From Dipteronia dyeriana (taxonomy: Eukaryota; Streptophyta; Magnoliopsida; Sapindales; Sapindaceae): 64,000 bases of DNA. The stretch is from NCBI GenBank assembly GCA_032871835.1, contig CM065295.1:26298501-26362500 (forward strand). Reading direction: 5' to 3'. Position numbers and translations under genes: made by a program. Each line of letters begins with the position of its first letter. Within the stretch, counting starts at the first letter, position 1. The notes beneath the pieces are model-generated. The model did not search any database and was not told the DNA's origin. It was given only the letters and a program-made list of their open reading frames with translations. Shown here one piece after another: positions 1 through 10,560 of this stretch.

Positions 1-600
1 GATCAACTCTTGGCGCATCCCATCAATGCTTATGTCCTGAAGGCGCCCTAACAGTGCTTTTTTACACACAGTTAGTTTCGGTGAGTGTACGCCGTCTTTG
101 TGACATACATTTTTGGCCCCCACCTGACACTGAGCAGTTTCTAGGTGCCCCGAGATTGCTTTTGTATACGAAAGCAAAGTTTTTTAACACTATTCTTGAC
201 TTCTGAAACTATTCCCTCGAAGGGTCTTTTATTAAATGCTAAAGAGAAATATAAAATAATCAACTAACAAAATAAATAAGTCTCTAAAGAAGCAGGAAAA
301 ACAAAAGGAACTAAGGGACCCCTAATGGTAGAACATTTTTAGGTATTGGGCATTATATGGTGATTAACACTGAAAAGTGTATGTTTACTAAGGGATAATA
401 TCATCATTTTACACTTCCCATATGATTAGTTCCCTAATTTAGACATAATTTTGTTCGCTCGCTTAAATAAATGTGTTGTGTAGTAATCAGTGAGTTTTCT
501 TTGTATTTCAGAGGTAATTCGATTAATTCAGAATTATGAAGAAGTCAGATGGCAAAACAAACATCGTTTTCAAGTTTAGAAAGTCAAAAACCTTAGGAAG
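1..600. other. Non-coding stretch, nothing recognised
   Basis: No ORF, tandem repeat or terminal repeat is visible. Base composition matches the transposon-rich surroundings, so it is probably old repeat DNA, but I see nothing that assigns it to a family. Confidence 0.4.
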
Positions 601-660
601 GCCACGAAGGGTATTTTTGTAATTTTAACTATTCATTGTTCACAGTTAACTTTCACTGTT

Positions 661-900
661 CCTTATGACATGGAACATTCCTATTGGCCCAAACTGCGAG
701 TGCACCGTACACGCGGCTATAGAGAATCACATTCTAGAAGTTGGTGCACTGTTCATAGTTGACTTTCTAGAAGATTATTGACCGATGATGTGGCACATTT
801 CTATTGGCCTAAAGTGTGAGTGCACCTTACACGTGCTGTAGAGAATAATATTCTAGAAGCTGGTGCACTGTTCACTATTCACTTTCACGGATGCGTTTGC
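661..900 (+). repeat. Two tandem ~120-bp repeats upstream of a TATA box
   Basis: The motif 'ctattggcc' recurs at 681 and 801, each followed by a conserved gagtgcacc-type core and by 'attctagaag' and 'tggtgcactgttca', so the period is 120 bp. Each unit carries a CCAAT-like ATTGG. Direct repeats just upstream of a core promoter are typical of retroelement U3 enhancers; that role is inferred. Confidence 0.7.
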
Positions 901-990
901 TGTTCACTGTTCACTATTCACTGATGAAGTGGTAAAATCTGGACGCTCCATTCTAAATTCATCCAATGGTCAAATGTCATGTGTATTTTG

Positions 991-1005
991 TATAAATATG
1001 GGGCC

Positions 1006-1038
<33 letters not shown>
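991..1038 (+). promoter_or_regulatory. TATA box followed by a 32-nt poly-C tract
   Basis: TATAAATA at 991-998 is followed by 'tggggcct' and an uninterrupted run of 32 C residues (1007-1038). A start site 25-32 nt downstream of the TATA box would fall inside the C tract. The proline-rich reading frame through the tract is an artefact of the homopolymer. Transcriptional activity is inferred, not shown. Confidence 0.5.
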
Positions 1039-1041
<3 letters not shown>

Positions 1042-1240
1042 TTTCCATATTCTGAATCCAAATATGATATTAGATTTATGAAATTCTCTCTCTTTTATTC
1101 TCAAATTCTCAATTTAAATAAAATAGCTATTTTGTTGTTAGATTATGTGTGGCTAATTTTATATAGCTGGGGTCAAAGGTGATATTGTTGGTATGGGAAA
1201 TATGATCAAATTATAGTAAGTTTATTATTTTTTTTGCTTT

Positions 1241-1536
1241 CTCTCCTCTGATCTTTGTGGAGTTTTTGACTCACCGTAGACAGACAGATATTATCTAGCA
1301 GAGTGAGTACTTTTACCCATATTTATCAGAGAGTGGTTTCTCCCCTCTGATCTTTATGGAGTTTTTGACTCACTATAGATAGACAGATATTGTCTAGCAT
1401 AGTGAGTACTTTTACCTATATCTATCAGAGAGTGGTTTATCCCCTCTAATCTTTGTGAAATTTTGACTCACTGTAGACAGACAGATGTTGTCTAACACAG
1501 CGAGTACTTTTACCCACACCTATCAGAGAGTGGTAA
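1241..1536 (+). repeat. Three 99-bp tandem repeats, each a nested palindrome
   Basis: The word 'cctctga/cctctaa' recurs at 1245, 1344 and 1443, giving a period of 99 bp. Inside each unit an outer pair (CTCTGAT ... ATCAGAG) and an inner pair (GACTCAC ... GTGAGTA) are inverted, so a unit can fold as a hairpin with a CAGACAGATATTATCTAG-like centre. Compensated changes at the inner arms are not obvious by eye. Confidence 0.8.
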
Positions 1537-1782
1537 GTGGAGTGGAATACCCTCCCATTAGTCTAGACTAAATATTAATAATTGGATCATATTCAAATTA
1601 AAAACAGTGGATCCTTTAGCCCCAGTTTTAATTTTAATTGATTTACATTTTAGAACAAACTTAGTAATTAATCTAGATAATTAATTACAAGGACAAGTGA
1701 ACAACCTCCCTGTGGTTCGACCCGGTCTTACCGGTTAATTTATTACTATGACAATCTTATACTTGGGAGTAGGAACACTTCT

Positions 1783-2586
1783 TTAGGACATGTCACATGG
1801 CATGGGCAACTCGCTTCCTTCTGATCGGGCAAGGAGGTATGCCCCATGTCCGGCCAACTCGACCACCTTGTACGGGCCTTTCCATTTATCCGACAAAGCC
1901 CTTGCTGACTTGTCTCTTGTATTGCGTGACACATTTCTTAGAACTAGATCTCCAAGTTGGAATCTCCTAATTCGGACATGCAAGTTATAGTATCTAGCGA
2001 CCCTTTGCTGGTAAGCTGTGGCTTGATTCTCGACATATCTCTTTTTCCTTCCAACTCGTCTAAGTTCGGTCTCATCATCTCGGCGTTCGAATCGAGGTGG
2101 AAGAGATACACCCTACGTGAGTTATGAACTACCTCGACCGAGATTACCGTATTTACCCCAAACACCATTGAGTAAGAGGTTTCCCCTATCGAGGTCCTTT
2201 CTGTGGTCCGATAAGCCCATAGAACCTCATGTAGCTTGTCTGCCCAGCTCCCTTTCTTGGCATCTAGTTTTGCCTTCAAGGTGTGCTTGATTATCTTGTT
2301 TACTGCTTCTGTCTGACCGTTGGTCTGAGGGTGAGCTGGTGTGACATAATAATCCTGGCACATGTTCCTGAAATTGTCACTGTCAAATTGAGTTTTGTTA
2401 TCCATAATTATCATGTCTGAGATTCCAAACCGGTAGATGATGTTCTTCTTGAAAAAAATCATCATATTGGCTTCGGTTATATGCACCAGCGGCTCTGCCT
2501 CGACCCATTTGGTGAAGTAATATATAGCCACAATAGCCTGCTTTGGTTACAGCTGGCATTGGGCTGATCAAGTCCAATCCCCACAT
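1783..2586 (-). pseudogene. Gypsy-1 integrase, broken
   Basis: The rve-type integrase core is recognisable from YFTKWVEAE, the second acidic motif DN.TQF, and HPQTNGQTEAVNK, followed by a C-terminal GDLVLR ... WKGPYKV segment (1783-1983) typical of gypsy integrases. The core's 5' end (WGLDLISPMPAV) lies in a different frame from YFTKW, so there is a frameshift near 2535. The first catalytic Asp, normally just before YFTKW, is Tyr here (codon at 2520-2522), which would abolish strand transfer. The C-terminal part needs a further frame change. Homology ends at about 1780. Confidence 0.88.
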
Positions 2587-3098
2587 GGCAAATGGCCAAG
2601 GTGATGAAAAGCTCCTTAATTATTCGGGAGGCCTATTTATGTCTTTGGCTATCCTCTAACAACCTCTACATTGTTCAGCGACAGCCTGAGCGTCTTGAAA
2701 TAGGGTCGGCCAATAGAAGCCTTGTTTGAGAGTTTTGTGTGCCAAGCTTTTGCCTCTCGAGTGGTTCTCATATACTCCCACATAGATGCTTTCTAATAGC
2801 TTTCCGCCTTATATGGGGCAGACACATCTCTCCAGGGCTTCGAGAATCCTCTTTTACACAGTTTCCCCCCCACCATCGAGTACCTTATAGCTCTGTACCT
2901 GAGGCGTTTTGCTTCAATCACTTCTGTTGGCAGCTTTCCATTCTCTAGGTACTCCCTGGTCAGGGTCATCCAGGTGATTTGATCTCATTCAACCGCACCT
3001 ACCTCCAATATCTCTTTTTGGTCCTCGATGATTGGCCTTTTGAGATAAGCTTTTTGACTGCCCACCGATGGTGGCTGATGCTAATTTTGACAAAGCGT
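2587..3098 (-). pseudogene. Gypsy-1 integrase zinc-finger/linker region, unreadable
   Basis: This lies between the second RNase H and the integrase core, where the HHCC finger of integrase belongs. Short in-frame scraps such as a C..C pair near 2660 remain, but stops occur in all frames and no continuous product can be read. The placement is by position in the element rather than by strong homology. Confidence 0.5.
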
Positions 3099-3530
3099 CT
3101 ATTTTTTCATTCTTTTCCTAGGGATCTGGTTGATTCTGTATGTCTTGAATCTTCCTAGCAACGCTTTGGCTACCCCTAAATATGTGGCCATGTTGTTATT
3201 CTTGGCTTGATACTTATCTAATATCTGGTTCACAACCACCTCCGAATCATTGAATATATCTAGCTCATCTGCCCTTAAGGTCGTGTAGACTCTGAGTCCT
3301 ACCAAAAGTGCCCCATACTCGACCATGTTATTAGTGTATTTGATGTCAAACCGTAAGGCACACTCTACTTGATCACCTTTTGGGGTAGATATGACTATCC
3401 CGACCCCACTGCTGTACGTGTTTGATGACCCATCTACATGTAGCTTCCACTCGAACTCGCTATTCTTTTTCAGCATCCTGATTACCTCGCTATTTGGTTT
3501 GGTGAATTCTGTGATCAGGTCAGTCACCAC
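3099..3530 (-). pseudogene. Gypsy-1 second (archaeal-type) RNase H domain
   Basis: A 143-codon open segment carries the domain order W.LHVDGSS, GVGIV, a TNN.VEY.ALL.GL helix and a final acidic DSEVVV motif. These match the extra RNase H domain of Tat-lineage gypsy elements. The acidic residues D (HVDGSS), E (VEYGALL) and D (NDSEVVV) are all present. It sits downstream of the RT-linked RNase H and upstream of integrase, as expected. It is one of the best preserved parts of this element, but would be translated only as part of a polyprotein that is broken elsewhere. Confidence 0.85.
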
Positions 3531-3594
3531 TTGCCCTTTTATTGCGATCCTTCGCAGGTATGCTATCTCAAATTAGCTCATCTCCACAACACAT

Positions 3595-3900
3595 TTAGTT
3601 AGTTCCAGACACCTCGGGCTTGGATAGAATTTGCTTCAATGGACAATCCGTATAGACCTCGATCCTATGTGCTTGGAAGTATGGCCTCAGCTTCTTGGTT
3701 ACGGTCACAAGGGCCAATGCTACCTGCTCCGCTGGCGAATACCTCATCTCCACTGGTAACAATGCTTTGCTGGTATAATACACTGGTTTCTATACCCTTT
3801 CATCCAGTCTGACCAGCACTAATCCTGTTGCTACAGGTGTTACTGACAGGTACAAGTAAAGCACTTCTCCTTCAAGGGGTTTGGATAGAATTGGAGCTTT
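3595..3900 (-). pseudogene. Gypsy-1 RT-linked RNase H domain
   Basis: Reading 3900 to 3595 on the minus strand gives a segment with GEVLYLYLSV, then KPVYYTSKAL, then RYSP.EQ.ALALV, and an HRIEVYTDCPL end, the order found in RNase H of Ty3/gypsy RT. One in-frame stop lies near 3795. Part of a polyprotein; it is followed by the second RNase H domain at 3530-3099. Confidence 0.82.
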
Positions 3901-3993
3901 CCCTATATATTTCTTGATCTTTTTGAATGTCTGTTTGCACTCGGTACTCCTTTCTACCGCATTTCCCTTCTTAATCGCTTTGAAAAATAGGAG

Positions 3994-4889
3994 TCACTTA
4001 TCAATTGAACTGCTTATGAATCGATTCAAATATGCCAAACACCCTATTTGCCTTCGGATTTCCTTCAGTGTCCTTGGAGACCTCATCTCTTCTAATACCT
4101 TTATTTTTTCTAGATTTACTTCGATCCACCTCTGGTGGACTTGGAAACCTAGGAATCTCCCCGAGGGCACCCCAAAAATGCATTTTTTGGATTGAGAGAC
4201 ATGTCGTACTTTCACAACACTCAGAACGTTTCCCTGAGGTATCTTGTGTGCTTTTCTGATGTTATACTTTTTGTCAGCATATTGTCCATATATACTTCCA
4301 TGTTTCTGTTAATCTGTCAGGCAAACATATTGTTCACCAATCTCTGATAGGTTGCCCCGACATTTTTGAGACCAAAGGGCATGACTTTATAATAATACAG
4401 CCTCTGGTCAGTGGTAAATGACGTCTTATCTTCATCTGGTTCGAACATCAGGATCTGGTTATATCCCGAGTATGCATCCATGAAGCTCAATAATTCATGG
4501 TTGGCCGTCGCATCCACTAACTGTTCAATCTGATGCAGGGGGAAACTATCCTTCGAACATGCTTTGTTAAAGTCGATGAAATGCACACACATCCTCCATT
4601 GACTATTCTTCTTTTTGATCAGTACCACATTGGCCACCCATTCTAGGTACTTCACTTCCCTTTTAGATCATGCTACCAATAGTTTTTCTACTTCTTCCTT
4701 ACTCGATTTGCTTCTCTCCAGGTTAAACCGTCTCTTTTTCTGAACAACTGGCTTACGGTCGTGGTTGACTGGTAAATAGTACGAGATTATCTTTGGATCG
4801 ATTCCTAGCATATCCTCGTGTTTCCATGCAAACAGGTCTTTATATTCCTTCAGTAGTCTGACCCTCTCATCATGTACTTGTTTTTTCAA
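3994..4889 (-). pseudogene. Gypsy-1 reverse transcriptase, broken
   Basis: The N-terminal finger (FAWKHEDMLGIDP) is at 4668-4889. The palm follows with RMCVHFIDFNKAC, SFMDAYSGYNQI and KVMPFGLKNVGATYQ at 4317-4655, and the thumb/connection (KCIFGVPSGRFLGFQV, CLAYLNRFIS) at 3994-4215. The two N-terminal parts share a frame split by a stop at about 4656-4667. A stop follows NMFA at 4314-4316, and the catalytic box reads Y-M-D-N (4281-4292) instead of Y-V-D-D. A frameshift separates palm from thumb. The enzyme is dead on two independent counts. Confidence 0.9.
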
Positions 4890-4926
4890 CCAAACCCCGG
4901 GCCTTACAGTTTTTTCAAGGTTATGA

Positions 4927-5560
4927 TCATAAACTGCAACCCTTTATGATCTGTTCATCTTCCTGACTTGTCCCATCTTTCGGAGGTATCTCCCTCGGAT
5001 CTAGATCAAACCGGGTCAGAGTTTCAACCCCAACATCCACACCATCTATAATCTGGTATTCACACTCCTCGAGTGCGTACAATTGCATCACCCCCGACTC
5101 TGCTTTCTCCTTGTCTACAGCCAGATTTTCCTTTCTTGCCCATTCTGGTGAGCTTTTCATGATTTCCACTCCTGCTTCTATAGGAAACTTTACCACTAGT
5201 GCATAAGTGGTCGTCACAGCTTTTGTTTTGTTCAAGAAAGGTCGCCCTAGTAAGGCATTATATGGCCAATTCTCTACATTCACGACTACAAAATCTAATA
5301 AAACTGTCTTGGTATAAAAAAAAAGCTATCGATCTCCACAAGCAATTTCACCATTCGTAGTGACCTCACCTCCGCTCATCTGAAGCCTCTAAGTGGGACT
5401 TTGAGTGTTAGAGATCTCTTCTTTACAGCCTGAGTTTGTCAAACACCTCCACACTCAGAACATCTGTCGAGCTTCCATTATCGATCAGTACCCTTCTTAC
5501 TTCTCTATGGCCTACACAGACCAACACTACAATTGCATCATTCGGCCTTACAATTGCATC
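4927..5560 (-). pseudogene. Gypsy-1 aspartic protease region
   Basis: The active-site motif D-N-G-S-S preceded by REVRRVLI is readable on the minus strand at about 5469-5495. Further downstream (5283-4927) an open segment contains YNALLGRPFLNKTKAV and ALVVKFP, the conserved C-terminal part of gypsy proteases of this group. Stops separate the two halves. In a functional element this enzyme would process the Gag-Pol polyprotein. Confidence 0.78.
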
Positions 5561-5625
5561 ACTCTAGGGACCCTCCCGCTGAAATGGGTGCCAAAAAGGT
5601 CACACCTGACCGTCGGGGTTAGCTT

Positions 5626-6151
5626 TCAGCGCCTTCTAGGGGCCATTTCACCATCACTTGAATGCGAGCGAGACCTTTTGCTCTGGTCATCATACTTATG
5701 CTCCCGTTCGGGGTAGGTTTCCGCTCTATTGTACATCTTCATATCTTCCCATGAACTAGATTCTCGGTGTTCCCTTGTTCCCGATCTTCTCGACCACTTC
5801 TCCTGTGTGAACGCCCCTCTTCCCATGATGTTCTGCCCAATCTCTTACAGGTTTTTTGGGTGGTTTTAGAGTGACCGGTACTATCTTGGAGCATACATTT
5901 GGATCATGAGCCAAGATTGGCATGGAAAGTTGGTACAGTGAACTCAGGTTAACCGTGGCTGATATGCTAATTCCCTGCTTAGCGACATCTTTGATGAATT
6001 TTCGTAACGATTTATGGATCTGTTTGAATGCTTTCGGGGAAAAACTAGTTGCTACACATGTGGTTGCAACAACATCAGGTCTGATGGACAATAGAGTTCT
6101 TGAGGAAGGATCTTCTCCTGTAACAGTGGTGATCTGGGTCATTGGCATCAT
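5626..6151 (-). pseudogene. Gypsy-1 gag remnant
   Basis: Two overlapping open segments in different frames (6151-5756 and 5826-5626) lie between the leader and the protease. The second is very rich in Arg, Ser, Glu and Lys, as expected for the basic linker after gag. I do not see the conserved Retrotrans_gag core or a CCHC zinc knuckle, so most of gag appears deleted. The assignment rests mainly on position. Confidence 0.5.
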
Positions 6152-6267
6152 GAGTTATGTCGACATTACGGGGAGACAGACTTCTATCTCTACCAGTGTC
6201 CATGATTTCAGCTTTAACTAACTTCTTTCACAATCACTCACGTAAACGAAATATTATCGGAGTTTTA

Positions 6268-6287
6268 AGCCCTCCTTCTAGCGCCAG
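6268..6287 (-). promoter_or_regulatory. Gypsy-1 primer-binding region
   Basis: On the minus strand the LTR end (...GTCAACA) is followed directly by CTGGCGCTAGAAGGAGG. This matches in form the TGGCGCC-type primer-binding sites of plant gypsy elements, as also seen at 47147 for gypsy-3. It fixes the inner boundary of the 5' LTR. Confidence 0.7.
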
Positions 6288-7052
6288 TTGTTGACGGCGA
6301 TTTCTAGACTAATCCCCCGTCACACAGTTAAAGCAAAGTAACAATTGATTAAAAAAAATGAGAAAACAAATGACATGCAGAGTTTTACGTGGTAAAACCC
6401 TGAAGTGGGAAAACGTCCACGGTTGCCAATGATAGCAGTAAGAATTCACTATGATGAAAAAGATTACTCACTTAATCTCCTTTTTCGTACTCTCGCTCAA
6501 TATTGCCTTCAACCCTTTTATGGGTATTTCTAGGGCATATTCATGCATGCATGAGACCCTAATTCTTTGTGTACAAATAAGGAAAAGTTCTTCTTGTTTG
6601 ATAAAACTCTGATTATTAGAGTCATGCTCTTCTTCTTTTTTTCGTTTCAAGTTGATTGTATTTCTATTGTCCTTAGATCGCTTTCCTAATCTGGACTCTA
6701 ACATCTTTAGGGAAGTTTGTTTTCCTATTAAAGTACACTTCCAGAAACCTTGTTCAAATCGAACTATTTTTCCGCGTATTTGAGTCGTAATTCCGTTGAA
6801 TTGGGTGTTGTCCACATGTCACGCGTCCGACCGTCTTTTTCCCGACCATTATTGTTTACCCCGATCATCAATTCTACCCAGCCCTGATCCTGACCATCTT
6901 GATACCCTGATCAGGTTTTCTAACCTGATCATTTGCGTTATCTTAGTCGGGATGGACTGGTCTAATTTTCTAGGTCCTACTCACGTTGGCTTAATATAAT
7001 CGTCGTCTAGTGACATGGCATCCCCGATCCTAGTCTTTTGCTAATGTGTCAC
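6288..7052 (-). mobile_element. Gypsy-1 5' LTR
   Basis: The inner end on the plus strand is TGTTGACGGCG at 6288. The outer end is probably ...GTGTCACATCA near 7052, giving TG...CA ends on either strand. The inner end resembles the end of the solo LTR at 12413 (GCCATCAACA read in the opposite sense), so both belong to one broad family. The outer boundary is approximate because there is no second LTR to align with. Confidence 0.6.
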
Positions 7053-7684
7053 ATCACCTAAATTTTCCAATAACTTGTCCTTTCAATTGTATTTCTTCAT
7101 TGGACTTGAATCTTATTCCCATCTCAACTTTTCTTTTTTTTTAAATACGTGATTGGTTGTTGATAAAGTAATAATGGAAAACAATCACATAATAACTAAT
7201 CATTTATTTTAATATTTATGGTCATGAAATCATAAAAGTTGAGAAAGACTTGAGATGAGAAGATGATTATTATACCCTTCTAAAACGTTCAATAAATATT
7301 TGTATCTATTGTTCTATTATCTCTTATGGATTTTTCATTTATAAGCAAAAAAATAAATATATATGGTCATTATTAAAGAGACGCATGTCTATTTTTCTTC
7401 TCAAAACTTTAAATTTATTTAAACTATTAGATTGAATTCTAATGAATATAAACTACCATATGCAATTACCTATCTAGTATGGTAAGCATGTCACATACTT
7501 ATTATCTTCAGGTTTGCTCTAGCTAGTATAGAATTCAATGGTTATAAGTGCTCGTTTGAGATAGATTTTATTTTTGGCTTTAGATAATAGAAGAAAAGAA
7601 GTAAAATCATCAACTTTTCGATTACCGATTGAATAGTGTATTTTAAAAGAGTTTTCATATCTAGAAAAACTTTTAGACTGTTTG
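7053..7684. other. AT-rich gap with one degenerate hairpin (about 7111-7270)
   Basis: No coding signal. TCTTATTCCCATCTCAACTT at about 7111 and a mirrored copy ending near 7265 (...AAAGTTGAGAAAG... GAGATGAGAAGAT) are roughly inverted, and internal TGATTGGTTGTT also has a mirrored counterpart. This may be a decayed ~160-bp MITE. The rest shows no structure I can name. Confidence 0.3.
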
Positions 7685-7844
7685 GCTGAAACTAGTGTTC
7701 GAAAAAATGGCTTTAAGTAGCTCCTGTCGTTGTGATTTTGGCCAAATCAGCCGTCCTAGGCGGTCAGTGCCTAGTTGACGCTAGACAACTTAGACAAATT
7801 TTAAAAAATATATATTTTAAACACTAAAACGGTGCCACTTTTGG

Positions 7845-7908
7845 CTTCACTTAAATGAAGCCCAAAATGCATACGTTTTGATGCATTTTGGGCTTCATTA
7901 AAGTGAAG
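7845..7908. repeat. 28-bp near-perfect hairpin in hAT 5' region
   Basis: CTTCACTTAAATGAAGCCCA... (7845-7872) and its reverse complement (7881-7908) match at 27 of 28 positions around an 8-nt loop. It lies about 150 bp inside the left end of the hAT element, upstream of the transposase. A reading frame on the minus strand crosses it but shows no homology. Confidence 0.85.
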
Positions 7909-8322
7909 ACAAAACATACCCTCTTCTTCTTCTCTAAGTCGGCCAACCAGTCTGCAGCCTCTCTCATGCAATGGCTCTCTCTTCATCAAACCATTCGTTG
8001 TTTCCACTGCTAGTCATTCGTCACCGCCATCGTCTAGTCTTGGTCTCCATTGTCAAAACTAAAATTTGTACTTTGTATCATACTATTTTAGACTTTAGTT
8101 GTTTAGTTTTTAATTGTTATAGGGTTTGTGAATTGATTCCTGTTTTAGGATTTGAATTGATTTGTATGTTTAGTGTTTAAGGTTTGTGAATTGATAACAT
8201 GATATTGAATTGAATTGAATTGATTTCAATTTTGGGATTTTAGGATTTAGATTTTAGATTTTAGTTAGACTTAAGGTTTATGTTATTGAATTTTATTTAA
8301 TATTTTGGTTTCATATTTTAAT

Positions 8323-10560
8323 ATGACTTCAATGCCTGATACTAATGCATCTTCGAGTGCCTCTAGCGCCATTTCCACAATGAAACCGAAATCAAATGAT
8401 ATTTGATGGGAGTTTGTGGTTTTAGTTGATTCAAAGAATCCAGATAAAGTGTAATGCACATTGTGTGGAAAAGTATTTTCTAGGGGAGTATATCAATTGA
8501 AAGAACATGTTGGTCACATATCAAGAAATGCGGTGGTGTGTCCATTGGCAACAAAGGAAAATAAAATTAGATGTAAAAAAGCCATCGTAAATTCCAAAAA
8601 CAAGAAGAAAATAAAGAAAAATAAAGAAGATGAGATAAGAGTTGAAGTGAATATCGGTGGTAAAGAAGAAGAGGATGAAACTGAAGGGTCAAGGTCAAGA
8701 AAAGCTGAATTTTCTTGGCCTTATGGATAAATTTACATCCATTATCAACCTCAGATTCTCTAATAGTAGGACTATGCGCTAACAAAATATTAATGAAACA
8801 TTCTTTAAAGAGAGAGGTTAACACAAGTGCAAGAGTATGTGACAAGATAGGTGTATGAAGTGAGCATCCCTTTTAATGTCATTAACAATGATAGCTTCAA
8901 ATGAATGGTTGAGGCAATTGATCTATTTGGACTAAGTTTTAAATATCCAAGTCAATGGCAATTGAGGGAACCATTGTTGAAGGGAGTGATTGAGAAAACC
9001 AAAAAGGCTCGAAAAAAAAAGAGTGGAAAGTTTTTGGATGTTCAATTACGACGGATGCTTGGACGGATAGAAAAAAAAGGAGTATCATGAACTTGTGTAT
9101 GAATTGCAAGGAAGGTACCACTTTCCTTTCTTTTAAGGAGAGCTCTAATGAGGCACATACCGAAGAACAAATTTTTGAGTATGTGTTAAAGGCGATTGAA
9201 CAAGTTGGCCCTAAGAATGTTACTCAAGTAGTGACTGATAATGCCTCCAATAGTATGGTCATGATAAGATGTTGAATGAGAAGATGCAAAATGTATTCTG
9301 GACCTCGTGTGCTATTCACACCATTAACCTAATGATTGAAGGAATTGGAAAAATAAAAGATTTCAAAAAATTAATTGATTTGGCCAAGACTTTCACAATC
9401 TTCATTTAAGCTCATCATAAGACATTGTTGTTAATGAGGACATTTACAAGGAAGATGGATATAGTGAGGTCGGGTGTTACTAGGTTTGCCTCTTCTTTCC
9501 TAACATTATAGTCTTTGGTGGAGAAAAAAGATAAGTTAAGACAAATGTTTACTAGTACCAAGTGGGAGGAGTGCAAATGGTCGAAGACTGATGATGGGAA
9601 AATGGCCTACACAACTGTGATGAGCATTGATTTTTGGAATGGTGTGAACTTTTGCTTGAAGGTATTTGCTCCTTTGGTAAAGATGCTTCGACTAGTTGAT
9701 GGGGATCGAAAGTCATCCATGAGCTTTTTGTATGGGGAGCTAAAACAATCTAAGGAAGAGATAAGAAAGGTGTTGAAGAATAATGAGAGTAGTTATCGGC
9801 TGATCTTTGCAATTATTGATGAGAAATCCAAAGATCGACATGATAGTCCATTACATTTGACAGCCTACGTATTAAATCTATTCTACTTCTTCAAGGATCC
9901 AAGCATTTATAATGATTTAGCTTCTGATGGGTTAAGTAATTATACGGAGGTTTACTATCCCGATGACCTTGATATGCAAAATTTAGTCGTGAATATTGAG
10001 TTTGGGAAGTGTATGAAGAAATAAGGTTTTTTTTTGGAAAGCCATTAGCAAGTAAAGGTTGTGAGAAATGAATATTACAATCCCGGTAAACAAATTATTC
10101 ATTATTTCATTTTAATTGTTTTTAATTTTTGCTATATTAGTATTTTGTATTTTTTTTTGTTTAAAGTTTATGCAACTTTTATGTAGTAATTTAGTGGTCT
10201 ACCTATGGATCCCAAACACCTAACTTGCAAAGAATTGCCAAAAGGATTCTCTCATTAACCACTAGTTCCTCCGGATGTGAAAGAAATTTGATCACTTTTT
10301 ATGGGGTAAGTGGCAAGTGATATATTTGTATAGTGCATTAACAAAGTTACTTTTAATTATTTATTGATTTACTATACTTTTATGTAGGCACATACGAAGA
10401 AAATGAATATACTAGATGTGAATCGACTGAAAAATTTAGTATTCATCCAATTTAATGTTATATTGATGAACGAGCACAAAAGGAAGAATGAGAACAATAG
10501 ATAAACTACTAGCAACTGAAGCTAGTAATGCACGATGATGGATTGTTGAGGATGATGATA
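8323..10560 (+). pseudogene. hAT transposase (BED - DUF659 - hATC), dead
   Basis: From ATG 8323 a short Ser-rich leader is followed by a BED finger (CTLCGKVFSRGVYQLKEH ... C, about 8455-8545), a KKNK-rich linker, a central region (8905-9010) and DUF659 (CSITTDAWTDRKK and TDNAS, 9040-9260). A long helical region follows (9515-10024), then the hATC dimerisation segment (RIAKRILSLTTSSSGCERN, about 10220-10290). In-frame stops lie near 8402 and 8451, frameshifts near 9015 and 9255, and other stops later. A plausible intron with GTAAG...TTATGTAG (10306-10387) separates hATC from an AHTKKMN tail. In life it would bind the subterminal repeats and excise the element in the nucleus. Confidence 0.9.

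Larger units (their letters stand above)
601..1780 (+). mobile_element. LTR/promoter-like remnant of a plus-strand retroelement
   Basis: The block has the order expected of an LTR: duplicated upstream segments (661-900), a TATA box (991-998), then a leader ending near 1775 with a GC-richer 'ggttcgacccggtcttacc' stretch. That stretch resembles the R/U5 ends of plant gypsy LTRs. It abuts the 3' end of the gypsy-1 integrase at about 1780, where gypsy-1 homology stops abruptly. I cannot find its partner LTR or exact TG/CA ends, so the assignment is inference from layout. It could also be leader sequence of an unrelated element. Confidence 0.4.
1781..7052 (-). mobile_element. Gypsy-1: Tat-type Ty3/gypsy retrotransposon, degenerate, 3' LTR missing
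   Basis: Read on the minus strand the order is 5' LTR (7052-6288), primer-binding region, gag remnant, protease, reverse transcriptase, RNase H, a second archaeal-type RNase H, and integrase. A second RNase H between the RT-linked RNase H and integrase is a known hallmark of the Tat/Ogre branch of plant Ty3/gypsy elements. Pol is broken by frameshifts and stops. The 3' end is replaced at about 1780 by unrelated sequence, so no LTR pair is available for dating. It is non-functional on sequence evidence. Confidence 0.85.

Noticed and set aside
863..1081. 72-codon frame with a run of twelve prolines
   Set aside because: The prolines are the translation of the 32-nt poly-C homopolymer, with no domain on either side.
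5405..5716. 103-codon plus-strand frame
   Set aside because: Antisense shadow of the gypsy-1 protease, where D-N-G-S-S is readable on the other strand.
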